Below are positions 1-6,823 of a DNA stretch of 23,412 nucleotides, in pieces (the stretch's first letter is position 1; the number at the start of each line of letters is the position of its first letter). Below the pieces are notes generated by a model that made no database searches, had not been told where the DNA came from, and saw only the letters and a list, made by a program, of their open reading frames with translations. The DNA is taken from positions 8,014 through 31,425 of the IMG/VR virus record IMGVR_UViG_3300030103_001047. The stretch is one strand, 5' to 3'. Made by a program: the position numbers and the translations under genes. The DNA comes from a virus.

Positions 1-2
1 TA

Positions 3-293
3 AAAAAAATAAAAGCAAAAAATGTTAAAGATGGAGATATTTTATACATACCACATCATATAATGGATAATTATAATCAAGATTTATTAGGATTAGATGA
101 TGATATTACTGGATTAGATATTATAATAATTGTAGATGATATTGGTGGTAATATTGATGATGATTGTGAATGGCTTATTAATGGTGGACAAATGTTTCAT
201 TGTGAAAAAAACGATATATTATATAAGTTAGGTCATTATTCAGAACTTAACGAAATAGTAGAAAGCTATCGTGAATATATATATATTGATTAA
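3..293 (+). CDS. Hypothetical acidic protein, probably cut by the left window edge
   Basis: I do not recognise this protein. The frame is open from position 3 to the TAA at 291-293. The codons before the first ATG (position 63) read NVKDGDILYIPHHI, which looks like real protein (a GDILYIP strand as in small beta-barrel folds). I therefore think the true start lies left of the window; if it does not, the ATG at 63 gives 76 aa. The visible part is very acidic in the middle (LGLDDDITGLD, VDDIGG, NIDDDCEW) and has two cysteines. No signal peptide or membrane segment is evident. It is followed by an AT-rich gap of about 45 nt and then the exonuclease gene. It could be a small nucleic-acid-metabolism accessory protein, but nothing in the sequence proves that. 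Confidence 0.5.
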   Translation, partial: KKIKAKNVKDGDILYIPHHIMDNYNQDLLGLDDDITGLDIIIIVDDIGGNIDDDCEWLINGGQMFHCEKNDILYKLGHYSELNEIVESYREYIYID

Positions 294-338
294 TAAAAAA
301 ATATAAAAAAAATAATAAAAGCAAATGAAGTTTAAAAT

Positions 339-1052
339 ATGATATTATTAGTAGATGCAGATAGTTTAATATTCGCTGCTTGTTATAAGAAGCGTGAACA
401 CCCCGAAGATGAAAAATACTATACAGATATAGAAGATGCAAGGGCAAAGTTTGATGAGCAATATATGTCAATAGTAAATCATCTTGAAGAAATGTACCAA
501 ATAGATAAGGTAATAACCTTTAGTGGATCAAAGGGCAACTTTAGAAAACTTATAACAAACGATTATAAAGCCAATAGAAAGAAACAAGAATTGCCACCTC
601 TATTAGATGATATGCACCAATTTGTAAAAGAACATTACGATTCAGTATATGGTTTTGGTGTTGAAACAGATGATATGGTTGCAAGGTACTGGAAGCAACT
701 AACAGATGAATTAGGCAGGAATGAAGTAATGATAGTATCAATAGATAAAGACTACAAACAATTCCCAGCTTTAATATACAACTATCACTATAAGCACAAA
801 GAAGTATTAGACATTTCAGAAGATGAAGCATTGTATAACTTTTACGAACAAATGATTGTAGGAGATACTGCTGATAATGTCAATTATTTTAAAGGTAAAG
901 GTGTAAGATTCGCACAAAAGTATTTTGAAGATTGCCAAACAAAATACCAATACACAAAGAAGATGTACAAATTATTTAAAGAACAATACAAAGGTAAAGC
1001 ACGACAAAAATACATAGAATGCTACAACCTTTTAAAATTAAGAACGAGTTGA
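339..1052 (+). CDS. 5'-3' exonuclease, FEN/PolA N-terminal domain type
   Basis: This 237-aa protein has the layout of a stand-alone phage flap endonuclease/5'-3' exonuclease (T5/T7 type), a metal-dependent enzyme that removes RNA primers or resects DNA during replication and recombination. Visible metal-ligand motifs in order are VDAD (residues 5-8), ETDD (109-112), SIDKD (134-138) and GDTADN (175-180). The last is followed by YFKGKG, the helix-hairpin-helix type loop that grips duplex DNA. YKANRKK (76-82) matches the basic arch-region motif of the family. The length suits a nuclease-only protein with no polymerase domain. The ATG follows an AT-rich leader. The stop overlaps the next gene's likely TTG start as TTGA, implying translational coupling. 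Confidence 0.85.
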   Translation: MILLVDADSLIFAACYKKREHPEDEKYYTDIEDARAKFDEQYMSIVNHLEEMYQIDKVITFSGSKGNFRKLITNDYKANRKKQELPPLLDDMHQFVKEHYDSVYGFGVETDDMVARYWKQLTDELGRNEVMIVSIDKDYKQFPALIYNYHYKHKEVLDISEDEALYNFYEQMIVGDTADNVNYFKGKGVRFAQKYFEDCQTKYQYTKKMYKLFKEQYKGKARQKYIECYNLLKLRTS

Positions 1053-1690
1053 AGATACTAAACCTATATGCTTGTTTAGGTGGCAATAGATACAAGTGGA
1101 ACGAAGTAAAAGAAGATATTGAAGTTGTAGCAGTTGAATGGGATGAAGAACTTGCTAAACTATATCAAGATCGTTTTCCAAATGATACAGTAATAGTTGC
1201 AGATGCACATCAGTATTTATTAGACCATTACAAAGAGTTTGATTTTATATGGTCAAGTCCTCCTTGTCCAACACATAGTAGAGCAAGGTTTTCAAGAAGA
1301 AATACAACAACACCAATTTATCCAGATATGAAATTGTATCAAGAAATTATTTTTTTAGATAAATGGGTTAAAGGAAAATATGTTGTAGAGAATGTTATAC
1401 CTTATTATGAGCCATTAATACCAGCACAAAAAAGGGGTAGGCATTTATATTGGACAAACTTTAATTTACCAAACTATTTAAATGAAAGAAAATCAAGTAT
1501 AATGGAGGGTAAAAACGAAGTGCAAAAATGGTGTGAATTTCATAAATACGATTTTACTAAATACAAAGGAAAACAAAGAACAGATAAAATAGCAAGAAAC
1601 CTTGTAGATTACGAAGCTGGTAAAACTATCTTTGAAACTGCATTAGGAATTATAAGAAAATCAAATATTAAACAAACAGAATTATTTTAA
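1049..1690 (+). CDS. Short DNA cytosine-5 methyltransferase (Dcm-like)
   Basis: The product transfers methyl from SAM to C5 of cytosine. Numbered from the TTG at 1049 (213 aa) it shows motif I NLYACLGGN (5-13), motif IV SSPPCPTHSR with catalytic Cys73, motif VI VVENV (112-116) and a motif VIII-like RGRHLYW (129-135). I prefer TTG 1049 because it gives MKILNLYACLGG, a normal start for this family, and overlaps the upstream stop as TTGA. The ATG at 1019 is in frame but would add 10 residues lying wholly inside the exonuclease gene. At about 213 aa it is much shorter than the usual 300 or more residues. I see no clear target recognition domain and no motif X, so sequence specificity may be relaxed or supplied by a partner. 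It joins the DnaA-like gene without a gap. Confidence 0.8.
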   Translation: MKILNLYACLGGNRYKWNEVKEDIEVVAVEWDEELAKLYQDRFPNDTVIVADAHQYLLDHYKEFDFIWSSPPCPTHSRARFSRRNTTTPIYPDMKLYQEIIFLDKWVKGKYVVENVIPYYEPLIPAQKRGRHLYWTNFNLPNYLNERKSSIMEGKNEVQKWCEFHKYDFTKYKGKQRTDKIARNLVDYEAGKTIFETALGIIRKSNIKQTELF

Positions 1691-2269
1691 ATGGAAATAT
1701 TAAAACACGAAATAGAACTTAATAGAATAAAAAGCTATGTAGATAAACATACTGGATATGATATAAGCACAAGATCAAGAAAAGCAGAAGTAGTATTGTT
1801 TAGAACATTGTACTTTAAATTAGCAACTGATACTACAAGTTGGTCATTGCAAAAAATAGGCAAAATAGTTAATAGGGATCACGCAACAGTATTACACGCA
1901 AGAAAAAACCTATTCGATGAACTAATGAAAAATAAGCACTTATCAAATCTATATGATATATATAGAATAGAAGTATTAGGGCAACAAGTAACAACATACT
2001 ATAAAGATGCAGAACAATACAATAGGTTAAAAGAAAAGTACAACGATTTACTGGCTTTAAAAATACCTAAAAATTTAGGTTACGAACTAACCAAAAACGA
2101 AACTGCATACAGAAAACTATCTGATGATGATAAAAAGGTATATGATGAACGTGCTGAACTTGTACTAAAGTCTTTTGAATGGAAACGTAAAGATGCAGAA
2201 CGTGAAGAAGTTTACGATATAATTATTGGTGAACCAACAGTAGCTGATGCAAGAGCAAGTTTAAGATGA
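1691..2269 (+). CDS. DnaA domain IV-like DNA-binding protein
   Basis: Residues about 28-75 look like the C-terminal DNA-binding domain of the replication initiator DnaA. The sequence reads SRKAEVVLFRTLYFKLA, then SLQKIGKIVNRDHATVLHA (52-70), which carries the RDHATVLHA signature of the DnaA helix-turn-helix. The protein is 192 aa and has no Walker A or B motif, so it lacks the AAA+ ATPase of true DnaA. The C-terminal half is charged and probably helical, with no family I recognise. By inference it binds DnaA-box-like sites in the phage or host origin, either as a replication initiator accessory or to redirect host replication; a transcription-regulator role is also possible. Its stop overlaps the next start (ATGATGA). 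Confidence 0.75.
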   Translation: MEILKHEIELNRIKSYVDKHTGYDISTRSRKAEVVLFRTLYFKLATDTTSWSLQKIGKIVNRDHATVLHARKNLFDELMKNKHLSNLYDIYRIEVLGQQVTTYYKDAEQYNRLKEKYNDLLALKIPKNLGYELTKNETAYRKLSDDDKKVYDERAELVLKSFEWKRKDAEREEVYDIIIGEPTVADARASLR

Positions 2270-3129
2270 TGAATGTATTATCATTATTTGATGGAATGTC
2301 TTGTGGACAAATAGCACTTGATAAATTAGGAATTAAAGTAAACAAATATTTTGCATCAGAAATAAAAAAATCAGCAATAGAAGTAACACAACACAATTAT
2401 CCTAATACAATACAATTAGGAGATGTAACTAAAATAAAATCAACAGACTTGCCAAAAATAGATTTATTGATAGGGGGAAGCCCTTGCCAAGATTTTAGTA
2501 GGGCAAATAAAGAACGAAAAGGTGTTGATGGAGAAAAAAGTAGTTTATTTTTTGAGTACATAAGACTTTTAGAAGAATGTAAACCTACATATTTTTTACT
2601 TGAAAATGTAATAATGAGTGATTATAATTATTGGTTTATATGTAATGAATTAAATTGTGAACCAGTAAGGTTATGTGGTAGTTTAGTTAGTGGAGCATTA
2701 AGAGATAGATTGTATTGGACTAACATACCACCTTTTAGTTATGATTTAACTGGTAGACTAATAAGTCAAATAAAACAACCTAAAGATACATTAACAACAT
2801 TACAAAGTATTTTAGATAGTGGATATACAAATAAACGAAAACATACATCACTAAATACTAATACTGGTAGTATAAGCGAGAAATACAGTACTAATAAGTA
2901 TTTAAAAAATAGAAATGAAACAACTGGAATGTTAACTATTATTTATGATAATAAAAAGTTTTTATGGAATGATAATATCAGAACTGTTAATCAAAATGAA
3001 ATGGAAAAACTACATAACATCCCAAAAGGATATACATCTATTGTTAATCAAAAGAAAGCTGGAGATTTAATTGGAGATGGTTGGACTGTTGACATAGTTA
3101 AACATATATTCAAAGGAATAAAAAAATAG
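2266..3129 (+). CDS. DNA cytosine-5 methyltransferase
   Basis: A 287-aa C5-cytosine methyltransferase with the standard motif order. It has motif I VLSLFDGMSCGQIAL (4-18), motif IV GGSPCQDFS with catalytic Cys74, motif VI LLENV (111-115), motif VIII RDRLYWTN (146-153), a variable middle that would be the target recognition domain (about 160-260), and C-terminal motif X-like IGDGWTVDIVKHIF. The motif I wording resembles Dnmt3-like and phage C5 enzymes more than HhaI. Unlike the shorter enzyme at 1049-1690, this one looks complete. Phage-borne orphan MTases usually protect the genome from host restriction; that role is inferred, since no cognate nuclease lies nearby. Two consecutive ATGs (2266 and 2269) are possible starts. 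Confidence 0.9.
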   Translation: MMNVLSLFDGMSCGQIALDKLGIKVNKYFASEIKKSAIEVTQHNYPNTIQLGDVTKIKSTDLPKIDLLIGGSPCQDFSRANKERKGVDGEKSSLFFEYIRLLEECKPTYFLLENVIMSDYNYWFICNELNCEPVRLCGSLVSGALRDRLYWTNIPPFSYDLTGRLISQIKQPKDTLTTLQSILDSGYTNKRKHTSLNTNTGSISEKYSTNKYLKNRNETTGMLTIIYDNKKFLWNDNIRTVNQNEMEKLHNIPKGYTSIVNQKKAGDLIGDGWTVDIVKHIFKGIKK

Positions 3130-3131
3130 AT

Positions 3132-3263
3132 ATGGCAAAAAAAGTAGATGAGAAGATTTTAAGAGTTATGACAATTACAGAAAGATTTAAATACATAAAC
3201 GATCAAAAAAAAATAAAATATGGATTGGGAATTAGAAATACAACTGCACTACCCACACGATAG
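3132..3263 (+). CDS. Small hypothetical protein (43 aa)
   Basis: An ATG 2 nt after the previous stop opens a 43-codon frame, MAKKVDEKILRVMTITERF..., basic and probably helical. The last 44 nt overlap the next small ORF in another frame. I do not recognise it. The tight spacing fits the packing style of the operon, but the long overlap makes it less certain than its neighbour. Confidence 0.35.
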   Translation: MAKKVDEKILRVMTITERFKYINDQKKIKYGLGIRNTTALPTR

Positions 3264-3363
3264 ATTTATGTTAGGGTGGGAGTTTTTACAAGCAACAGAA
3301 GAATATAATTATAGAACTATAAAACTATATTTATTTATAGTAACATTTACTTTAGACTTTTGA
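3220..3363 (+). CDS. Small conserved-looking phage protein (47 aa)
   Basis: The frame starts MDWELEIQLHYPHDRFMLGW and continues with EYNYRTIKLYLFIVTFTLDF. The alternation of aromatic and aliphatic residues looks like a compact beta-rich fold and matches my memory of short ORFs in Bacteroidota phages with an LGW...YLFIVT pattern. Function is unknown. It ends at TGA 3361-3363, which overlaps a possible TTG start of the next ORF as TTGA. It overlaps the 43-aa ORF by 44 nt; of the two, this one looks more like real protein. Confidence 0.5.
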   Translation: MDWELEIQLHYPHDRFMLGWEFLQATEEYNYRTIKLYLFIVTFTLDF

Positions 3364-3464
3364 AAAAACAAATACAAAGAATACAACAACTTATTGATAA
3401 ACTACCTAATGGTAAAAGAAGAAAAGAACTGTTTAAAAAATTACTTAAACTAAAATGCAATTAA
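3360..3464 (+). CDS. Very small basic peptide (34 aa), TTG start
   Basis: A TTG that overlaps the upstream stop (TTGA) opens a 34-codon frame, MKKQIQRIQQLIDKLPNGKR..., strongly basic and amphipathic. It ends inside the first codons of the next methyltransferase gene. The start arrangement is the same as that inferred for the gene at 1049, which is the main argument that it is translated. No function can be assigned; it may serve only to couple translation into the methyltransferase. Confidence 0.3.
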   Translation: MKKQIQRIQQLIDKLPNGKRRKELFKKLLKLKCN

Positions 3465-4387
3465 TAAAAGGAGATTGCTTGATTGAAAGTGATAAAATAA
3501 AAAGTGGAAGCGTTGACCTTATTTTAACTGATTTGCCTTATGGAACAATGAAAGGTATAAACGAGGATTTTGTAGGTTATGGAAGAAAAAACCACGATGG
3601 ACATTTATGGGATAATGTTATTGATACTACTAAGGTTTACGAGGTAGCAAACCGAATATTAAGAAAGAACGGAAAAATGGTTTTGTTTGCTCAAGAACCA
3701 TTCACAAATGAATTGGTAAGTAAAGCAATACCGAATATTCCATTCAGTTATAGAATGATTTGGGAAAAAGATAATTTTGCAAATGCTTTATTAAGTAAAA
3801 AAGCACCTGTAAATTATTACGAAGATGTTTTAGTTTTTAGTAAGAATAACGAATTTGAAGGGTTGCACCCATTAAGACCGTATTTTAAAAAAGTTTTTGA
3901 ATTTATTGGTGGCACTAAAAAAAGAATAATTGAAACAATAGGACAAAGAGTTGACCACGTTTTTAGATTTAATAGTTCTCAATTTGATTTATGCACTTTA
4001 GAAACTTATAACGATATTATAAAGCATTTTAAAATTGATGAAATGCAAGGGTTTAAAAAGTTTGCAGAACTTAAAGAAATAGACAAGAAATTTAAAATGA
4101 AGTTTGCAAGTACATTTAACTTATGGGAAGGAAATAAATACAAATCCAATATTTTAAAATACAAAAAAGATTATGATGGACACCACCCAACGCAAAAGCC
4201 TGTTTTATTGTTAGAAGATTTAATAAAAACCTTTAGTAATGAAAATGATTTAGTAGTGGATTTAACTATGGGTTCTGGAAGTACTGGCGTAGCTTGTAAA
4301 AACACTAATAGAAACTTTATAGGTATTGAAATGGATGATAAATATTTTAATATAGCAAAAGAAAGAATTAAACTAAAATTAAACTAA
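3455..4387 (+). CDS. Beta-class DNA amino-methyltransferase (N6-adenine or N4-cytosine), first tandem copy
   Basis: A 310-aa SAM-dependent MTase. The catalytic motif IV, DLPYG (26-30), comes before the SAM-binding motif I, DLTMGSGSTG (269-278); this is the order of beta-class exocyclic-amino MTases. Motif IV is DLPY rather than the common DPPY, a tolerated substitution. HHPTQKP just before the SAM motif is typical of the class. The region around residues 115-235 is expanded compared with the downstream paralogue and is probably the target recognition domain. The N-terminus (MQLIKGDC) and C-terminus (NRNFIGIEMDD.YFNIAKERI) nearly match the next gene, so the two arose by tandem duplication. Adenine versus N4-cytosine cannot be decided from these motifs. 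Confidence 0.88.
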   Translation: MQLIKGDCLIESDKIKSGSVDLILTDLPYGTMKGINEDFVGYGRKNHDGHLWDNVIDTTKVYEVANRILRKNGKMVLFAQEPFTNELVSKAIPNIPFSYRMIWEKDNFANALLSKKAPVNYYEDVLVFSKNNEFEGLHPLRPYFKKVFEFIGGTKKRIIETIGQRVDHVFRFNSSQFDLCTLETYNDIIKHFKIDEMQGFKKFAELKEIDKKFKMKFASTFNLWEGNKYKSNILKYKKDYDGHHPTQKPVLLLEDLIKTFSNENDLVVDLTMGSGSTGVACKNTNRNFIGIEMDDKYFNIAKERIKLKLN

Positions 4388-4411
4388 AATTAAAATGCAA
4401 TTAATAAAAGG
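4366..4411 (+). repeat. Repeat at the junction of the two amino-MTase genes
   Basis: TTAAACTAAAA occurs twice in tandem around the stop of the first copy, and the segment 4391-4411 (4 nt before the ATG plus the first codons) is identical to 3451-3471 before the first copy. This marks the boundary of the tandem gene duplication. Confidence 0.65.
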
Positions 4412-5120
4412 GGAATGTATAGAAGTAATGAAAACAATACAAGATAATAGTATTGATGCTATAATAACCGATCCACCATACGGAACTACTGCTTGTAAAT
4501 GGGATAGCATAATACCTTTTGAACCTATGTGGGAACAACTAAATAGAATTATAAAACCTAATGGTGCTATTGTATTGTTTGGAAGTGAACCGTTTAGTAG
4601 TGCTTTAAGAATGAGTAATATTAAGAATTTTAAATATGATTGGGTGTGGAATAAAAAATCTAAAGTAGGAATGTTGAACTGTAAAAGAATGCCATTAAGA
4701 CAGCACGAAGATATTATCGTTTTTAATGCAAAGAATGTATACAACCCACAAATGACAAAGGGTAAGTTTAGAAATAAAAAAATACAACCAACTAAAGAAT
4801 TTCAAACATACGGACAGTTAAAAAACCCTATTGATAACTTCAATGATGATTACTACCCTTCTTCAATTATAGAGTTTAGTAACGCAAAGCAGAAAGGCAA
4901 GGTTCACCCAACACAGAAGCCAGTTGCATTAATGGAGTACCTAATAAAAACATATACCAACGAAAACGAAACAGTATTAGATTTTACTATGGGTAGCGGT
5001 TCAACTGGAGTAGCAGCAAAAAACACAAACAGAAATTTTATAGGAATTGAAATGGATGATAACTATTTCAACATAGCAAAAGAAAGAATTAATAATATTA
5101 ATTTAAAACTTAACTTTTAA
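4395..5120 (+). CDS. Beta-class DNA amino-methyltransferase, second tandem copy
   Basis: A 241-aa paralogue of the gene just upstream. Motif IV is canonical DPPYG (26-30), followed by TTACKWDSIIPFEPMW as in many phage and Bacteroidota adenine MTases. HPTQKPVALMEYLI and the SAM motif DFTMGSGSTGVAAKN (from residue 196) follow. The central variable region is about 70 residues shorter than in the first copy. The distance between the genes is 7 nt, made of a repeated AAACTAAAATT unit. The differing middle sections suggest the two copies methylate different targets. This is the last gene of the DNA-modification block; a CGTTATATA motif begins 2 nt after its stop. Confidence 0.9.
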   Translation: MQLIKGECIEVMKTIQDNSIDAIITDPPYGTTACKWDSIIPFEPMWEQLNRIIKPNGAIVLFGSEPFSSALRMSNIKNFKYDWVWNKKSKVGMLNCKRMPLRQHEDIIVFNAKNVYNPQMTKGKFRNKKIQPTKEFQTYGQLKNPIDNFNDDYYPSSIIEFSNAKQKGKVHPTQKPVALMEYLIKTYTNENETVLDFTMGSGSTGVAAKNTNRNFIGIEMDDNYFNIAKERINNINLKLNF

Positions 5121-5121
5121 A

Positions 5122-5131
5122 ACGTTATATA
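5122..5131 (+). promoter_or_regulatory. ACGTTATATA motif, copy 1, before terminase genes
   Basis: Exact ACGTTATATA (followed by A) in the gap between the second amino-MTase and the small terminase gene. It lies 25 nt before the preferred ATG (5157). This is the only copy that would leave a 5' leader, unless TTG 5133 is the true start. Interpreted as a phage promoter element by comparison with the other four copies. Confidence 0.55.
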
Positions 5132-5156
5132 ATTGAATAAACAAAATACTATCAAT

Positions 5157-5423
5157 ATGGATAAAAGAAAAAATAACGGAGGAAAAAGAGAGGGTGCTGG
5201 TAGACCAAAGAAAGCTGATGAACTAAAACTAATTGAAAAGTTAGATAATCTAATTGACAATGATGAGGTGATCAAAACATTAGGCAAACAAATCTTCAAG
5301 GGTGATTCACGAGCAATGTCTTTATACTTTGGTTATAGATATGGTAAACCAAAAGAAACAGTAGACATAAATTCAAGCGAGGGTTTCAATATAAACTTTA
5401 AAGATATTATAAGGTTTAAGTGA
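5157..5423 (+). CDS. terS: Terminase small subunit
   Basis: From ATG 5157 the product is 88 aa and begins MDKRKNNGGKREGAGRPKKA. The GGxREGAGRPxK stretch is a recurring N-terminal motif of small terminase and related phage DNA-binding proteins. It is followed by a helical middle and YFGYRYGKPKETVD, which I associate with small terminases of Bacteroidota phages. The protein should recognise the packaging site and load the large subunit. A TTG at 5133 is in frame and would add 8 residues; I prefer the ATG. It is short for a small terminase, but the position directly before the large subunit with a 4-nt overlap (GTGA) supports the call. Confidence 0.78.
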   Translation: MDKRKNNGGKREGAGRPKKADELKLIEKLDNLIDNDEVIKTLGKQIFKGDSRAMSLYFGYRYGKPKETVDINSSEGFNINFKDIIRFK

Positions 5424-6628
5424 TAGATATAAACTTAAAGTACGAACCAATAAAAACATCTGATGCCAGGTATTTTATTGTAACTGGTGGGCGTGGTTCG
5501 GGTAAGTCTTATTCAATAAACTTATTGCTTTTGCTTTTAACATTTGAAGCAGGACATTCAATTCTATTTACAAGGTTTACTTTATCATCTGCATACATAT
5601 CTATCATACCCGAATTTATAGACAAAATAGAAACACTTGAACTACAAGACTATTTCTATATAACTAAAAACGAAATAATAAATAAGCTATCGGGTAGCAA
5701 GATAATATTCAAGGGTATCAAAACATCAAGTGGGGATCAAACTGCAAACTTAAAATCACTTACTAATATATCTACTTGGGTAATGGATGAAGCAGAAGAA
5801 CTTGCAGATGAAAACATATTTGATAAAATAGATCTATCAGTTAGAAACCTAAAAAACAAAAATAGGGTTATACTTATATTGAACCCAGTTACAAAAGAAC
5901 ATTGGATATACAACAGATTTTTTCAAGACAAAGGCGTACAAGCTGGTAGTAATATCACAAAAGGCAATACAACGTACATACACACTACTTATTTAGATAA
6001 TGTAGAAAACCTATCAAAAAGTTATTTAGAGCAGATAGAAAGCATTAAAACACGCAGACCAAATAAATACAAACATCAAATGCTTGGTGGTTGGTTAGAA
6101 AAAGCTGAGGGTGTAATATTTACTAATTGGTCAATAGGTGAATTTAAAAAAGTAGGTGTTTCGGTCTTTGGTCAAGATTACGGTTTTGCAAATGATGAAA
6201 ATACTTTAGTAGAAACTAATATAGATACTACAAACAAAATAATCTATTTAAAGGAATGTTTTTATTTAAAAGCACTTACTACATCACAAATTGCTGAACT
6301 GAATTTAAAACACGCTGGAAACAATTTAATAGTAGCAGATAGTGCTGAATTAAGATTGATTCACGAAATAAAAGCAAAGGGTTGTAATGTTGTTGCATCA
6401 ATTAAAGGTGCTGGATCAATAACCTATGGAATATCTTTATTGCAAGATTATGATTTAGTAATAGAAGAAAACAGTATCAACTTAATTAAAGAACTTAATA
6501 ATTATAGTTGGTTAGAGAAAAAGTCTAAAACACCACAAGATAAATTCAATCATATTATAGATGCCATAAGGTATTCTGTTTCATACCAACTACAAAACCC
6601 TAATAGGGGAACTTATTATGTTTCTTAA
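5420..6628 (+). CDS. terL: Terminase large subunit
   Basis: A 402-aa packaging motor with ATPase and nuclease domains. Walker A is GGRGSGKS (23-30). Walker B is TWVMDEAEE with Asp123 and Glu124. The nuclease half has acidic residues in the expected places: GQDYGF (Asp253), IVADSAE (Asp307) and NHIIDAIRY (Asp381). The start is GTG at 5420, overlapping the small subunit stop as GTGA; it places Walker A near residue 23, as expected. The protein cuts concatemeric DNA and pumps it into the prohead through the portal at 18642-20756. The portal is not next to it, unlike the usual order. Confidence 0.93.
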   Translation: MIDINLKYEPIKTSDARYFIVTGGRGSGKSYSINLLLLLLTFEAGHSILFTRFTLSSAYISIIPEFIDKIETLELQDYFYITKNEIINKLSGSKIIFKGIKTSSGDQTANLKSLTNISTWVMDEAEELADENIFDKIDLSVRNLKNKNRVILILNPVTKEHWIYNRFFQDKGVQAGSNITKGNTTYIHTTYLDNVENLSKSYLEQIESIKTRRPNKYKHQMLGGWLEKAEGVIFTNWSIGEFKKVGVSVFGQDYGFANDENTLVETNIDTTNKIIYLKECFYLKALTTSQIAELNLKHAGNNLIVADSAELRLIHEIKAKGCNVVASIKGAGSITYGISLLQDYDLVIEENSINLIKELNNYSWLEKKSKTPQDKFNHIIDAIRYSVSYQLQNPNRGTYYVS

Positions 6629-6662
6629 CAATTTTGTTAATTAAATAATATTTTATATATTG
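6625..6662 (+). promoter_or_regulatory. Putative promoter with overlapping 16-bp palindrome
   Basis: A perfect palindrome, TTAACAATTTTGTTAA (6625-6640), overlaps the terL stop. Its right half contains TTTTG (6632-6636). After a 19-bp spacer comes TATATTG (6656-6662), close to ATG 6668. TTTG, about 19 bp, then TAnnTTTG is the Bacteroidota sigma-ABfr promoter layout; the -7 match is imperfect. The palindrome could be an operator or part of an mRNA hairpin; there is no T-run right after it. It precedes the cluster of four small ORFs. Confidence 0.4.
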
Positions 6663-6667
6663 CACCT

Positions 6668-6823
6668 ATGAAAACAGAACTAACAGAAATAAACGAGCAA
6701 CTGAAAACTTATTTATATTCTAATAATCAAGAACAAATTGATTGTGCTGAAGTATATTTAAGAAACGTACATAGAAAATATGGAACGGTAGACATAGTAC
6801 AAATTAAAAACATAATAAAATGA
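6668..6823 (+). CDS. Small hypothetical protein (51 aa)
   Basis: The ATG 5 nt after the putative -7 element opens MKTELTEINEQLKTYLYSNN..., ending ...VDIVQIKNIIK. It is helical in character, with one cysteine and no recognised family. The stop overlaps the next start as ATGA, so the two are probably translationally coupled. First gene of a four-gene set lying between terL and the tail genes and closed by a terminator at 7232-7259. Confidence 0.5.
   Translation: MKTELTEINEQLKTYLYSNNQEQIDCAEVYLRNVHRKYGTVDIVQIKNIIK

Noticed and set aside
22-63. Short frame from ATG 22 (MLKMEIFYTYHII)
   Set aside because: Only 13 codons; the overlapping frame from position 3 reads through with better protein character.
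247-831. Minus-strand frames at 247-471 and 550-831
   Set aside because: Leu/Ile/Tyr-rich antisense readings of AT-rich coding DNA in or next to the exonuclease gene, which has all its metal-binding motifs on the + strand.
4379-4744. Minus-strand frame of 121 codons opposite the second amino-MTase
   Set aside because: Antisense to conserved DPPYG and WDSIIPF codons; no independent support.
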